Below, piece by piece: positions 38,421-47,515 of a stretch of 64,000 nt of DNA; position 1 is the first letter of the stretch; each line of letters starts with the position of its first letter. Made by a program: the position numbers and the translations under genes. The notes beneath the pieces were generated by a model. That model was not told the DNA's origin. It saw only the letters and a program-made list of their open reading frames with translations, and did no database searches. The DNA lies in the NCBI RefSeq assembly GCF_000522505.1, contig NZ_AZMV01000002.1:177-64176 (forward strand), written 5' to 3'. This DNA comes from Bifidobacterium moukalabense DSM 27321 (GTDB taxonomy: Bacteria; Actinomycetota; Actinomycetes; Actinomycetales; Bifidobacteriaceae).

Positions 38421-39779
38421 CTACGCACGGCGGGCGGCGAGCTCCCTGCCGACCTGGCCGATGCGCCCGTCAAGATCGTAGAAGAAGAGCAGTACGGCCA
38501 TGACCACGACCATGGCGACCGGCACCCATACGAAGGTGTTGACCATGGCGGACACGGTGGCGGCGGACTGCGTGGCCCGCGAACCGTCATAGCCGCTGGC
38601 GCCGAGGACCCATGCGATGGCGGCCGAGGAGACGCCCATGGCCACCTTCATGGAGAAGCTGGACGAGCTGAACACGATGCCGTCGGATCGCACGCCGCTT
38701 TGCCATTCGCCGTATTCCACCACATCGCCGCTCATGGCATTGAGCGCGGCGTTCATCGGGATGATGCCGATCATGCGCACGATGATGGAGACGAAGAACA
38801 CCCACAGATTGCTCGGATCGATGAATACCAGCAGACTGCCTGCGGCGACGAGCACAAGGCCCGCCATCGAGGAGTTGCGCTTGCCGAATCTGGCCACGAG
38901 AGGCCCGGCGAACGGCAGGCCGATGACCATCGGGATGACGGTGGCCAGGCCGATCACGGCGGTCAGATTGGAATTGCCGAGCACATACTTGGCGATGTAG
39001 GCGGCCATGCCGTTGGCGATGCCGTTATAGGTCCACAGCGCGAAATTCAATCCGAGCGTGAGCCACCAGTACCTGTTGCGCACAAGCGCCTTGAAATGGC
39101 CGCCCACGGACACCTTGCCGGATTTGCCGCCAGCCGGTTCGGCGGATGCGATCTCATGCGTGTTCGCGAAGGTGAACCAATAGCCGAACGGAATCATGAC
39201 GGCGATCACGCCGAAGAAGACGCTCCAGCCGATCGACGTTCCCCCGAACGCGTTCACGACCGGCATGGCGAGCACATAGACGAGCATGGCACCCACATTG
39301 GCGATGGTCATGCGGAAGATGTTGAGCTGCGTCTTTTCGTCGGAGTCGGCGGTCAGCAGCGAGGTGAGCGAGGCATACGAGACGTTCACGGTCGAATAGG
39401 CCACGTTGACGACCGCATACACGGCCCACGCATAGATCACGCCGGCCAGGGAGTTGCCGAACGGGTCGAGGAAGAGGAACAGGAACGCGATGCCGTAGGC
39501 GATGCCGCCGAACAGCATCCACGGGCGGGCCTTGCCCCAACGGGACTTGGTCTGATCGACCAGAATGCCGACGGTCAGATCCCAGAAGGCCACCACCAGA
39601 CGCACGACGAGCAGCATGGAGGCGACCATGGACGGCGAGAGCCTGACCACGTCCGTGTAGAACATGGTCAGATAGGTGGCCATGGCGATATTGCCGATGG
39701 ACGTCCAGAAATCGCCCATGCCGAAGGCGAATTTCGTCAGGAACGTCAGTTTGCCCTGGGGCTTGATGGTTGCAGGCAT
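38421..39779 (-). CDS. GPH-family sugar transporter next to DUF4038 hydrolase
   Basis: A 452-residue protein from Met 39779 (MPATIKPQGKLTFLTKFAFG), with AGGGAAGA upstream and about 12 hydrophobic helices. It has the GPH signature DQTKSRWGKARPWMLFGG and the late motif GDVVEYGEWQSGVRSDG, typical of beta-glycoside/xyloside symporters such as XynB/MelB relatives. It follows the DUF5060/DUF4038 hydrolase on the same strand after a 71-base gap holding a strong hairpin. Uptake of the oligosaccharide cut by that enzyme is inferred. Confidence 0.88.
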   Translation of the reverse strand: MPATIKPQGKLTFLTKFAFGMGDFWTSIGNIAMATYLTMFYTDVVRLSPSMVASMLLVVRLVVAFWDLTVGILVDQTKSRWGKARPWMLFGGIAYGIAFLFLFLDPFGNSLAGVIYAWAVYAVVNVAYSTVNVSYASLTSLLTADSDEKTQLNIFRMTIANVGAMLVYVLAMPVVNAFGGTSIGWSVFFGVIAVMIPFGYWFTFANTHEIASAEPAGGKSGKVSVGGHFKALVRNRYWWLTLGLNFALWTYNGIANGMAAYIAKYVLGNSNLTAVIGLATVIPMVIGLPFAGPLVARFGKRNSSMAGLVLVAAGSLLVFIDPSNLWVFFVSIIVRMIGIIPMNAALNAMSGDVVEYGEWQSGVRSDGIVFSSSSFSMKVAMGVSSAAIAWVLGASGYDGSRATQSAATVSAMVNTFVWVPVAMVVVMAVLLFFYDLDGRIGQVGRELAARRA

Positions 39780-39814
39780 AGTTCTTCCCTCATGTCGCTC
39801 GTTACGGAAGCCGG

Positions 39815-39840
39815 GATCCTCCCTCGCCGGAGGGAGGATC
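39815..39840 (-). repeat. Intercistronic hairpin, hydrolase/transporter
   Basis: GATCCTCCCTC pairs with GAGGGAGGATC around GCCG. It lies between the hydrolase stop and the transporter start. It may lower read-through or stabilise the upstream mRNA. Confidence 0.6.
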
Positions 39841-39850
39841 AGGGCATGAT

Positions 39851-41440
39851 TCAGGCCTTGCGGATGCGCACGGCCATGTACTGGCGGCCGAGATCGACGC
39901 GTACGGAGCCTTCGTAGGTGTTCGGCAGCGTCTCGACGGTCATGTTCCACGTATCGATCACGTCAACGGCATAGCGATTGCCGGACGGCAGCGGGATCTC
40001 ACGGTACTTCGGACGGAACCAGCCGAAGTAGATCAGCTGATAGTCGTCGCCGCTGCGCAGCACGGGAACGTCCCAGTACTGCGCGGCCTTTTCGACCGCC
40101 GGCGCCACCTCGATGGAGCCGTTGATCGGATTGGCGATCGGCCATGCCTGGTCGGCGGCAAGATCGCCGTCCAGCGGCGTTGCGTCGAACGGAACATCGT
40201 CGAAGATCGAACGCATGAACGCGATGCGCTCCGGAGCGTCGCCATGCAGTTCACCGCCATGCGCCCACCAGATCTGCTCGCCTTCATCGATGAATGTCTC
40301 GCCGTGGGTCACGTAGCCGCCGCGCATGGCGCCTTCCCAGAAGCGACGCATGAGCTCCTCGCCGGTCAGGTTGCCCCAGCCCCAATAGATATTGCCTTCG
40401 TATCCGGGCTCATCGCATACGACCGGCTTGCCGTAGGCCCTGCGCCAGTCGGCGATGCATTCGGTGGTGCGGGTCACGTCCACGCGCTGGATGGAGCAGT
40501 GGGTGCACCATGGCTCGTTGTAGTCGTAGATCGGAATGCAGTTGTGGATGGAGCGCAGGTGGCCGAACGCGTCGTTGGCCATGACCACGCGTGCGTATTC
40601 GCGCCAATCCTCAAGCGACTTCTGCGGCATGAGATCGTATTCGTTGGCCAGCGACCACCACACGTTCCTGTAGGCGCCGTAGCGGCGGGCCATGTAGGCG
40701 AGGTACATCTCGTCCTCGGCCTTGGTCATCGAGGAAAAGCCCCAGTCCGGCTTGTCATACGGGTGCAGCAGGATGATATCCGCCTCGATGCCGAGATCAT
40801 CGAGCTGGGCGATGCGGCGGTCGAGGTTCGCGAAGAACCCCTCGTCGAAACGGGTGTGGTCGAAGCCGGTTTCACGGGTTCCCGGATAGGCGTAGGCCCA
40901 CGGATCGGCGGTGTTGAAGTCGTAGAACTTCGGGAACACGCACATGCGGATCTTGTTGAACGGCGCCTTGGCGAGCGTGGCGACGGTACGGTCCTGCACG
41001 TCGGCCGGCTGGCTCACCCACGCATAGCAGGTGGTGCCATACGGCTGGTATGCGGTGCCGTCCTCATAGACGAAGCGATATCTGAGTTCGCTGTCGTAGG
41101 CTTTGCGGGCGTCGCCGGAGAGCGCTTCGGATGCGGTGAGCACGCGACCGTGGTTGCCCTGCGTCGCCGCGGTCACGGTGAAGATGCCGGTCTGGCCGTC
41201 GATCGCCGGATCGTCGCTGCGGGTCACGAAGGACCACCGCCCCGTCGTCGATGCCATGAAACGTACGGAGTAGTTGCCATCGCCCCGGTAGAAGCCGCCG
41301 ACGGAAACAAGCTGGCCGGTTTCGGCATTGGTGAAGTCGGCGGTCAGCTTTACATCCTGATACGGATTGCCCTCCGCCGTTCCGATGAGATCGATCTCGA
41401 ACAGCCGGTACTGCTCGACCTGAGTCTTGAATTCTGCCAT
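39851..41440 (-). CDS. DUF5060/DUF4038/DUF5605 glycoside hydrolase-like protein
   Basis: A 529-residue intracellular protein from Met 41440 (MAEFKTQVEQYRLFEIDLIG); upstream codons run into the promoter. Order: an N-terminal DUF5060-type beta domain (residues ~1-90, GGFYRGDGNYSVRFMASTTG), then a TIM-barrel DUF4038-type domain with YQPYGTTCYAWVSQ, FNKIRMCVFPKFYDF, WWSLANEYDLMPQK and KPVVCDEPGYEGN, and a C-terminal beta domain. The Glu in LANEYD and the Glu in VCDEPG fit acid/base and nucleophile positions of GH-A enzymes. DUF4038 relatives include apiosidases (GH140), but the substrate here is not known. It is followed by a GPH transporter and probably regulated by the TetR at 41.7 kb. Confidence 0.85.
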   Translation of the reverse strand: MAEFKTQVEQYRLFEIDLIGTAEGNPYQDVKLTADFTNAETGQLVSVGGFYRGDGNYSVRFMASTTGRWSFVTRSDDPAIDGQTGIFTVTAATQGNHGRVLTASEALSGDARKAYDSELRYRFVYEDGTAYQPYGTTCYAWVSQPADVQDRTVATLAKAPFNKIRMCVFPKFYDFNTADPWAYAYPGTRETGFDHTRFDEGFFANLDRRIAQLDDLGIEADIILLHPYDKPDWGFSSMTKAEDEMYLAYMARRYGAYRNVWWSLANEYDLMPQKSLEDWREYARVVMANDAFGHLRSIHNCIPIYDYNEPWCTHCSIQRVDVTRTTECIADWRRAYGKPVVCDEPGYEGNIYWGWGNLTGEELMRRFWEGAMRGGYVTHGETFIDEGEQIWWAHGGELHGDAPERIAFMRSIFDDVPFDATPLDGDLAADQAWPIANPINGSIEVAPAVEKAAQYWDVPVLRSGDDYQLIYFGWFRPKYREIPLPSGNRYAVDVIDTWNMTVETLPNTYEGSVRVDLGRQYMAVRIRKA

Positions 41441-41706
41441 GATTGCTGCCCTTTGGTTGGTCGGTGCCGCACGACGGCGTGCGACGCGTTGGTACATATT
41501 GATTGTTGCAACCAACAGCAACCGGACACCGGAACAACAATCCGCTTGTTATTGATTACTAACCAATAACTTACTGATTGATAACTTATCTGTCAACCCA
41601 CGACACGCCCAGAGGCACCCACGCACCGGCCAGAGGTCGGCCCCGCCCTGCCTCCCAAGCGAAAACCCAGCGCACCGACACCTTCCGCGCGAGCCCTCTT
41701 CAGACG
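41441..41706. promoter_or_regulatory. Promoter region of the DUF4038 operon
   Basis: No gene. AT-rich between 41545 and 41595, with ATAACTTACT and GATAACTTATC near 41567-41590. These resemble the TAACTTATAAGTTA palindrome before the MFS gene at 42646. Likely TetR-bound promoter. The right part holds the 3' flank of the TetR gene. Confidence 0.5.
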
Positions 41707-42411
41707 TCACCTATACCCATCCCACTGCGGCGACGGGAACAGATACGCCTCATACCTTTTCCACTCCTCCAGATAATCCACACCCTCCGGATCGGCGAGC
41801 CACCGCCCCTCAAGGCCATACATGGCGGCATTGGCCAACTGATACGCCAGCATGCCGTCCACACCATCGGGAACCGCCCACTCGAACTGCGCGAAATTGT
41901 CCCACATGCCTTTGGTGCGCTCCACGAAATATCGGTGCGCCGGATGTTCGGCCGACATGGCCTCGGTATTGAGCATCTGAAACAGCCTCACCATTTCAGG
42001 CTGACGCACATTCTGCTCGACCACCGCGCGCAACGCGGACGGAATGCGCGGACGCTCACCCGCCCTGTCGCCGCCGGCACGGAAATGACCCAGGTATTCA
42101 GACTCCGCACCCGACATGTCGTAATAGCGCTCCACCACCAGCACCAGCAGATTATGCTTGCTTTTCACACGATGGATCACGGCCGTCTGCGTCACGCCGA
42201 TTTCGGAGGCGATGTCCTGCAGCGACAGTCCGTGGTACCCCTTCTGCCCGATCAGCCGCACGGCCACGTCGATGATCTGGTTGAGACGCTCCTCGGCGCT
42301 CATCCTCTTCGATACCGTCTTCTTCCTCGGCTTCGCCTCCGCCATCAGCGCGGTGATGGCCGATTTGTCGAGCACGTCAAGATCGTCGGCATCCGTCTTG
42401 GCAACCGCCAT
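41707..42411 (-). CDS. TetR-family regulator, DUF4038/MFS/GH3 neighbourhood
   Basis: A 234-residue protein from Met 42411 (MAVAKTDADDLDVLDKSAIT), with GGGGAGG upstream. Residues 1-40 are a charged extension; the HTH is RLIGQKGYHGLSLQDIASEI then GVTQTAVIHRVKSK. The C-terminus EGRWLADPEGVDYLEEWKRY...LFPSPQWDGYR matches the TetR at 30.3 kb and 46.8 kb. It lies between the DUF4038 operon and the divergent MFS/GH3 genes; TAACTTA-type boxes occur before all three units, so it may control them together. Ligand unknown. Confidence 0.86.
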   Translation of the reverse strand: MAVAKTDADDLDVLDKSAITALMAEAKPRKKTVSKRMSAEERLNQIIDVAVRLIGQKGYHGLSLQDIASEIGVTQTAVIHRVKSKHNLLVLVVERYYDMSGAESEYLGHFRAGGDRAGERPRIPSALRAVVEQNVRQPEMVRLFQMLNTEAMSAEHPAHRYFVERTKGMWDNFAQFEWAVPDGVDGMLAYQLANAAMYGLEGRWLADPEGVDYLEEWKRYEAYLFPSPQWDGYR

Positions 42412-42551
42412 GTCAAACCTCCCCATACATTACGAAACCAATCATAAGTTACCCATTACTAATGATGTCGCAGCAGCATGTGCAAATCGCCTAAAATCAA
42501 CGAGACACACCGTAATCACATTCAGGATTTGACAACATAGTTACCGATAGC

Positions 42552-42565
42552 TAACTTATAAGTTA
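42552..42565. promoter_or_regulatory. TetR operator candidate before the MFS gene
   Basis: TAACTTATAAGTTA, a perfect 14-base palindrome, 81 bases upstream of the MFS ATG. Nearby AGTTACCGATAG and GGTAGTAACCAGTAACC add related half-sites. AAGTTACCCATTACT lies close to the TetR start at 42446-42460. Confidence 0.62.
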
Positions 42566-42645
42566 TCTGGTAGTAACCAGTAACCGGAACAACGAAGTCA
42601 TCCTACAAACCAACTGCAACAAACACCAAGGAAGGTGTATACAAC

Positions 42646-43920
42646 ATGGAATCGCAGACCATCGCCGCCGAGGAGCTCGCCCCCGACACCGGCAAGCCGG
42701 TAAGCAAACTCAACCTCGGCCGCTTCGGCGCAGGCTTCATCTTCTTCTGCATCGTCTTCATGATGTCCGGCACCATCGGATCCACCGTGCTGCTGCCGGC
42801 CCGCTTCAACACGCTGGGCATCGGCCAAGGCGAGACGATTCTCGGCACGATGAACTCCATCGGCATCATCTTCGCCCTGATCTCCAACGTGATCTTCGGC
42901 GCACTGTCCGACGCCTCGCATAGCCGTTTCGGCAAGCGCACGCCATGGATCATCGTCGGCGGCCCGATCGCCGGCCTCGGTTTCTACCTGACCTCCATCT
43001 CCCCCACACTGCCGACCATCGTCGCCTCCTGGTCGCTGCTGCAGATCGGCCTGAACTGCATGATCGCACCGTGCGTGGCGATTCTGTCCGACCGCGTTCC
43101 GCAGAAATACCGCGGCTCCATGTCCGCCTTCTACGGTGCCGGCCAGATCGTCGGACAGTCCATGGGCACCATCATCGGCTCCGCGTTCATCGACGCCCCG
43201 AAGACCGGCTTCATGATCGGCACCATCTGCTGGTGCCTGTGCGGCATCGGCACCGTGCTGCTGCTCCCGCGCGAGCTTTCCGCGGCCACCGATACGGCCG
43301 AGAAATTCGACATCAAGCAGGTCGCCATGCAGTTCCGCCCGCCGACCAAGGGCGCACGCGATTTCTACCTGGCCCTCATCGGCCGCCTGATGCTCATCTT
43401 CGGCTACAACATGATCGTCGGGTACCAGCTGTATGTGTGCATGAAGTACATCGGCCAGGATGACAAGGCCGCCGCGGCGACCGTGTCCACCATGGCCATG
43501 ATCACCATGGTCGTCTCGCTGGTCGTTTCCCTGGTCTCCGGCCCGATCTCCGACAAGATCGGCAAACGCAAGCTGCCGGTGTTCGTCTCCTCCGCCATCA
43601 TCGCCATCGGCATCGCCGTGCCGTGGATCCTGAAGTCCCAGTTCTCCATGTTCGTCTACGCCGCGCTCATGGGTCTCGGCTACGGCATCTACATGGCCGT
43701 CGACCAGGCGCTGAACGTCGACGTGCTGCCGAATCCGGACGAAGCGGGCAAGGACCTCGGCATCCTGAACCTCGCCAACACGCTCGGCCAGGTCATCGCC
43801 CCGATCGTCGTCTCCTCCATCGTGGTCGCCACCGGCGGTTACTTCCTGGTGTTCCCCGTCGCCATCGCCGCCGTGATGGCCGGCGCAGTGGTGATCCTGT
43901 TCATCAGGAAGGTGAAGTAG
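42646..43920 (+). CDS. MFS sugar transporter (GPH/SLC45-like)
   Basis: A 424-residue protein with about 12 hydrophobic helices. It has the loop motif DASHSRFGKRTPWIIVGG and the later VDQALNVDVLPNPDEAGKDL with GILNLANTLGQ, a pattern of the sucrose/maltose-type proton symporters in bifidobacteria. It is closely related, by motif and length, to the transporter at 61.1-62.4 kb. AAGGAAGG lies before the ATG. The GH3 gene lies 197 bases downstream beyond a hairpin, on the same strand. Import of the beta-glucoside used by that enzyme is inferred. Confidence 0.88.
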   Translation: MESQTIAAEELAPDTGKPVSKLNLGRFGAGFIFFCIVFMMSGTIGSTVLLPARFNTLGIGQGETILGTMNSIGIIFALISNVIFGALSDASHSRFGKRTPWIIVGGPIAGLGFYLTSISPTLPTIVASWSLLQIGLNCMIAPCVAILSDRVPQKYRGSMSAFYGAGQIVGQSMGTIIGSAFIDAPKTGFMIGTICWCLCGIGTVLLLPRELSAATDTAEKFDIKQVAMQFRPPTKGARDFYLALIGRLMLIFGYNMIVGYQLYVCMKYIGQDDKAAAATVSTMAMITMVVSLVVSLVSGPISDKIGKRKLPVFVSSAIIAIGIAVPWILKSQFSMFVYAALMGLGYGIYMAVDQALNVDVLPNPDEAGKDLGILNLANTLGQVIAPIVVSSIVVATGGYFLVFPVAIAAVMAGAVVILFIRKVK

Positions 43921-43951
43921 GCCCCGGCCGGCCGATCCCGGCCATCCACCA

Positions 43952-44006
43952 CAAGCCCGTTTTCCGCGATGGTTTCATTCTCTTCGCCATCGTGGAAACG
44001 GGCTTG
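43952..44006 (+). terminator. Hairpin between MFS and GH3 genes
   Basis: CAAGCCCGTTTTCCGCGATGG at 43952-43972, less its last base, pairs with CCATCGTGGAAACGGGCTTG at 43987-44006. Probably ends the transporter transcript; the GH3 gene has its own upstream box. Confidence 0.7.
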
Positions 44007-44078
44007 CACCGTTGTCACGAGCCTTCGCCGCATCAGGCAGGGAATCGCAATGGTAACTTGCGGAGCATCATCGGAACT

Positions 44079-44097
44079 GGTAAACTACCAAATGGTA
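44079..44097. promoter_or_regulatory. Overlapping TetR-type palindromes before GH3
   Basis: GGTAAACTACC (44079-44089) and TACCAAATGGTA (44086-44097) overlap and lie just before the GH3 start. TGGTAACT occurs again at 44051 and 44093. They resemble the TACCAA...TTGGTA site before the other GH3 gene. Confidence 0.6.
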
Positions 44098-44116
44098 ACT
44101 AAAGGACATCGCTTCA

Positions 44117-46471
44117 ATGAGGAAAGTGAGCAATCCCATGACCGGCAATACCACCGAACTGCCATACAAGAACCCCGAACTTCCCGCCGAAGAACGCATC
44201 GCGGATCTGCTCGGCCGCATGACCCTCGAAGAGAAGGTCGGTCAGATGATGCAGCTTGACGCCCGCAGCGGCGATCTGGACGACCTGATCGTCAACAAGC
44301 ACGTCGGCTCCATCCTGCACACCTCGCCGTCCGACCTGCCCCGCGCGGTCGAAACCGTGAACACCAAGACCCGCCTCGGCATTCCGCTGGTCATCGGTGA
44401 CGACTGCATCCACGGCTACTCCTTCTGGCCGGGCGCCACCATCTTTCCGGAACAGCTCGGCATGGCCGTCAGCTGGGATTCCGACAAAGTGCAGGCCGCC
44501 GGACGCGCCACCGCCGAGGAAGTATCCACCACGGGCGTGCACTGGACCTTCTCCCCCGTGCTGTGCATCGGTCGCGACACCCGTTGGGGACGCGTGGGCG
44601 AAACCTTCGGCGAGGACCCGTACCTGATCGGCGAAATGGCCTCCGCCATCGTCAAGGGCTATCAGGGCGGAGCCAAGGCCGGCGAGCCGCTCGCCAAGGA
44701 TGCGATCCTGGCCTGCGCCAAGCATTTCGCGGGCTATTCCGAAACCCAGGGCGGCCGCGACGCCTCCGAAGCGGACCTGAGCCACCGCAAGCTCGAATCC
44801 TGGTTCCTGCCTCCGTTCGAACGCGTAGCCAGGGAAGGCTGCGGCACGTTCATGCTCGGCTACGAATCCATCGAAGGCGTGCCGGTCACCTTCAACAAGT
44901 GGCTGCTGTCCGATAAGCTGCGCGGCGCCTGGAACTATCAGGGCACGCTGATCACCGATTGGGACAACGTCGGCCGTTCCGTATGGGAGCAGAAGATCAA
45001 GCCGGATTACGTGCATGCGGCCGCCGATGCGGTCAAGGCCGGCAACGATCTGGTCATGACCACCCCGCAGTTCTACGAAGGCGCGCTCGAGGCGGTACGC
45101 ACCGGCCTGCTCGACGAATCACTGGTCGATGCGGCCGTATCCCGCATTCTCGCACTCAAGTTCCGTCTCGGCCTGTTCGAGGATCCGCGCCTGCCCGACC
45201 AGGAACGCATCGATGCCGTCATCGGCTCCGACGAGCATCAGCGACTCAACCTCGAGCTGGCCCGCGAATCCGTGGCGCTGCTCAAGAACAACGGCTCCCT
45301 GCCGTTCGCCGCAGCCGATGCGAAACGCATCGCCGTGATCGGCCCGCTCGCCGACGACGCGCAGGCCCAGCTGGGCGATTGGGCCGGCAATTCGGGCCAG
45401 GTCAACTGGATGCCGGACGGCCATCCGCGCGACATGATCACCACCGTGCTTGACGCATTCAAGACGCTCGCCCCGGCGGACTGCGACGTGACGTATTCCC
45501 GCGGTGCGAACATCGTGGACCTCGTGCCCGATCCGGAAGGCGAATGCTATCCGGATGGCCAGCCGCGCCCGAAGATCGGCGTCTCCGCCGCAGTGGACCA
45601 GGCCATGCTTGACGAAGCCGTCGAAAACGCACGACGGTCCGATCTGGTCGTCGCCGTGGTCGGTGATGTGGTCCAGCTCATCGGAGAGGGCTGCTCCACC
45701 GGCACGCTGGAACTGCTCGGCGGGCAGAACGCATTGCTCGAGGCATTGTCCGGCGTAGCTCGCGAAACCGGCAAGCCGTTGGTCGTGGTGCTCATGAGCT
45801 CCAAGCCGATGGTGTTGCCGGCCTGCGTGATCGGCACCAATGGCGTGATCGTCGACGAATCCGCCGCCGAAGGCACCTCCGCACTGCTGTGGGCTCCAAG
45901 CCCGGGCATGAAGGGCGGTCAGGCCATCGCCGAGATCATCCTCGGCATCACCGAGCCGAGCGGACGTCTGCCGATCACCTTCCCGCGCCACGTGGGCCAG
46001 CTGCCGGTCTACTACAACCAGATCCGCGGCCAGCACGGCAACCGCTACGCCGACCTCACGCAGGATCCGGCATTCGCGTTCGGCGAGGGCTTGGGCTACA
46101 CCACGTTCGAGTACGGCGAGCCGGCCATCACCAACGTTCCGGACTCCGGCACCTTCACCGAAGCCGACACCGTGCATGCCGAAATCACCCTCACCAACAC
46201 GGGCTCCCGCAAGGGTACTGAGGTGGTGCAGGCGTATATCGGCGATATCGTAACCTCCTACAGCTGGACCGATCGTGAGCTCAAGGCGTTCAAGCGCGTC
46301 GAACTCGAGCCGGGAGAAAGCAAGACGGTCGCATTCGACATTCCGGTCACCGACTGCACCATCGTCGATCCCGATGCCAACCGCATCGTCGAGCCGGGCG
46401 AATTCGAGTTGCTCGTCGGCCATTCCAGCCGCCGCGAGGATCTCAAGCGCGCCGTCTTCACGGTCGCCTGA
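44117..46471 (+). CDS. GH3 beta-glucosidase (BglX-like), intracellular
   Basis: A 784-residue enzyme: GH3 N-domain, C-domain and C-terminal fibronectin-III-like domain. The barrel motifs are IGDDCIHGYSFWPGATIFPE, DTRWGRVGETFGEDPYL and KHFAGYSETQGGRDASE; the nucleophile Asp lies in LITDWDNVG near residue 281. The overall pattern is close to BglX-type exo-beta-glucosidases but there is no signal peptide. Start may be ATG 44117 or the Met at 44138, both with weak ribosome sites. It follows an MFS transporter and is convergent with a TetR gene, so it belongs to an uptake-then-hydrolysis unit for beta-glucosides. Confidence 0.93.
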   Translation: MRKVSNPMTGNTTELPYKNPELPAEERIADLLGRMTLEEKVGQMMQLDARSGDLDDLIVNKHVGSILHTSPSDLPRAVETVNTKTRLGIPLVIGDDCIHGYSFWPGATIFPEQLGMAVSWDSDKVQAAGRATAEEVSTTGVHWTFSPVLCIGRDTRWGRVGETFGEDPYLIGEMASAIVKGYQGGAKAGEPLAKDAILACAKHFAGYSETQGGRDASEADLSHRKLESWFLPPFERVAREGCGTFMLGYESIEGVPVTFNKWLLSDKLRGAWNYQGTLITDWDNVGRSVWEQKIKPDYVHAAADAVKAGNDLVMTTPQFYEGALEAVRTGLLDESLVDAAVSRILALKFRLGLFEDPRLPDQERIDAVIGSDEHQRLNLELARESVALLKNNGSLPFAAADAKRIAVIGPLADDAQAQLGDWAGNSGQVNWMPDGHPRDMITTVLDAFKTLAPADCDVTYSRGANIVDLVPDPEGECYPDGQPRPKIGVSAAVDQAMLDEAVENARRSDLVVAVVGDVVQLIGEGCSTGTLELLGGQNALLEALSGVARETGKPLVVVLMSSKPMVLPACVIGTNGVIVDESAAEGTSALLWAPSPGMKGGQAIAEIILGITEPSGRLPITFPRHVGQLPVYYNQIRGQHGNRYADLTQDPAFAFGEGLGYTTFEYGEPAITNVPDSGTFTEADTVHAEITLTNTGSRKGTEVVQAYIGDIVTSYSWTDRELKAFKRVELEPGESKTVAFDIPVTDCTIVDPDANRIVEPGEFELLVGHSSRREDLKRAVFTVA

Positions 46472-46488
46472 CGCTTTTCCTTCGCATA

Positions 46489-46563
46489 GTGGGTGAATGC
46501 GACGCATTCGCCCACGTTCCGACGAACACGATTTGCCGAAAATATCGTTTCCGGCAAATCGTG
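46489..46563 (+). terminator. Two consecutive hairpins after GH3
   Basis: GTGGGTGAATGC/GCATTCGCCCAC at 46489-46515, then CACGATTTGCCG/CGGCAAATCGTG at 46527-46563 followed by CTTTCTCTTTTT. The second has a clear U-run, a good intrinsic terminator for the GH3 gene. Confidence 0.85.
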
Positions 46564-46575
46564 CTTTCTCTTTTT

Positions 46576-46812
46576 CCGACCGAAGACATATGTCCGAGGT
46601 TAATTTTTAATCTAATGATGATTGTTGAAGGATATTTGCGATCCCAATAGAAAAATAAAGGCAACATGGAAAGTTGGGAGCAGGGCTTCGGAACACGATT
46701 CACACAAGGTGCCACAATACCGAATCGTGCACGACCGACCAGCCCCTGCGGACTCAGCCAGATTCCGGCGATCCCGACCAGATCCCCATCGGAATCGCCC
46801 GCTCCAAACCCA
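46576..46812. other. AT-rich intergenic stretch, no gene recognised
   Basis: The left part (about 46585-46665) is clearly more AT-rich than the surroundings. Short open frames here have no plausible start or domain. The right part approaches the convergent TetR stop. No repeats or insertion ends were found. Confidence 0.5.
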
Positions 46813-47448
46813 TCAGCGATACGCATCCCACAGCGGTGAGGGGAACAGCAGGTTCTCCATTTCGGACCACTCCGCGCACAAATCGACCTCCGGCTCGCGC
46901 AACCACCACAGCTGAACGCCATCCATGATCTCCATGGCCTTACGAACAGTCGGCCGCATACCCTCGTTCCACGAGCCCAGCTGAGGCGGAACCATCCACG
47001 GGTATCGCGAATAGTTCTCCCAAATGCCGTCCATGCGCGACATGAATTCGTCGTGCAATGGATGACCGGGGTTGAGCGATTCGGCCGCCAGCACCGTAAA
47101 CAGCTGCACCATCATGCGACGGCGTGAATTATGCCGGACCAGATAACGCAGGTAGGCCGGGAACAACGGCGCCGTTGGATCGCTGCCGGGCATGCCCGAC
47201 GCAAAGAAATCCTCCGGGGTGCCGGTGCCGTTGTAATACTCGCTGTATACCATCGCCAGCATGTGATCCTTATTGCCGACGTACCGCAACACACCCTGCT
47301 TGGAGATGCCGACCTTATCGGCCACATCCTGAATCGAAATGCCGTTGAATCCACGTTCGCTGATCAACTGCACCGCCGCATCCAGCACTTCCCCGCGACG
47401 CTCTTCCGGCGACTTGCGCACACGCCGAGCAACCTCTTCTTCAACCAT
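46813..47448 (-). CDS. TetR-family regulator
   Basis: A 211-residue protein. The N-terminal charged segment MVEEEVARRVRKSPEERRGE is followed by the HTH RGFNGISIQDVADKVGISKQ and GVLRYVGNKD. The C-terminus MDGVQLWWLREPEVDLCAEW...LFPSPLWDAYR places it with the TetR group at 30.3 and 41.7 kb. It is convergent with the GH3 gene and divergent from a different TetR-type gene at 47.5 kb. The likely target is the GH3 promoter with its overlapping palindromes, or the 47.5 kb gene. This is inferred. Confidence 0.85.
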   Translation of the reverse strand: MVEEEVARRVRKSPEERRGEVLDAAVQLISERGFNGISIQDVADKVGISKQGVLRYVGNKDHMLAMVYSEYYNGTGTPEDFFASGMPGSDPTAPLFPAYLRYLVRHNSRRRMMVQLFTVLAAESLNPGHPLHDEFMSRMDGIWENYSRYPWMVPPQLGSWNEGMRPTVRKAMEIMDGVQLWWLREPEVDLCAEWSEMENLLFPSPLWDAYR

Positions 47449-47515
47449 AATTTCGAGTCTAGCGCCGATGCCGCTTCATTCCCGTTATTTCCCATCAGGC
47501 ATTAGGCTTGATGCC

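Noticed and set aside
46622-46928. Small plus-strand frames in the AT-rich gap after GH3
   Set aside because: No ribosome site, no conserved features, and they overlap the TetR gene end.
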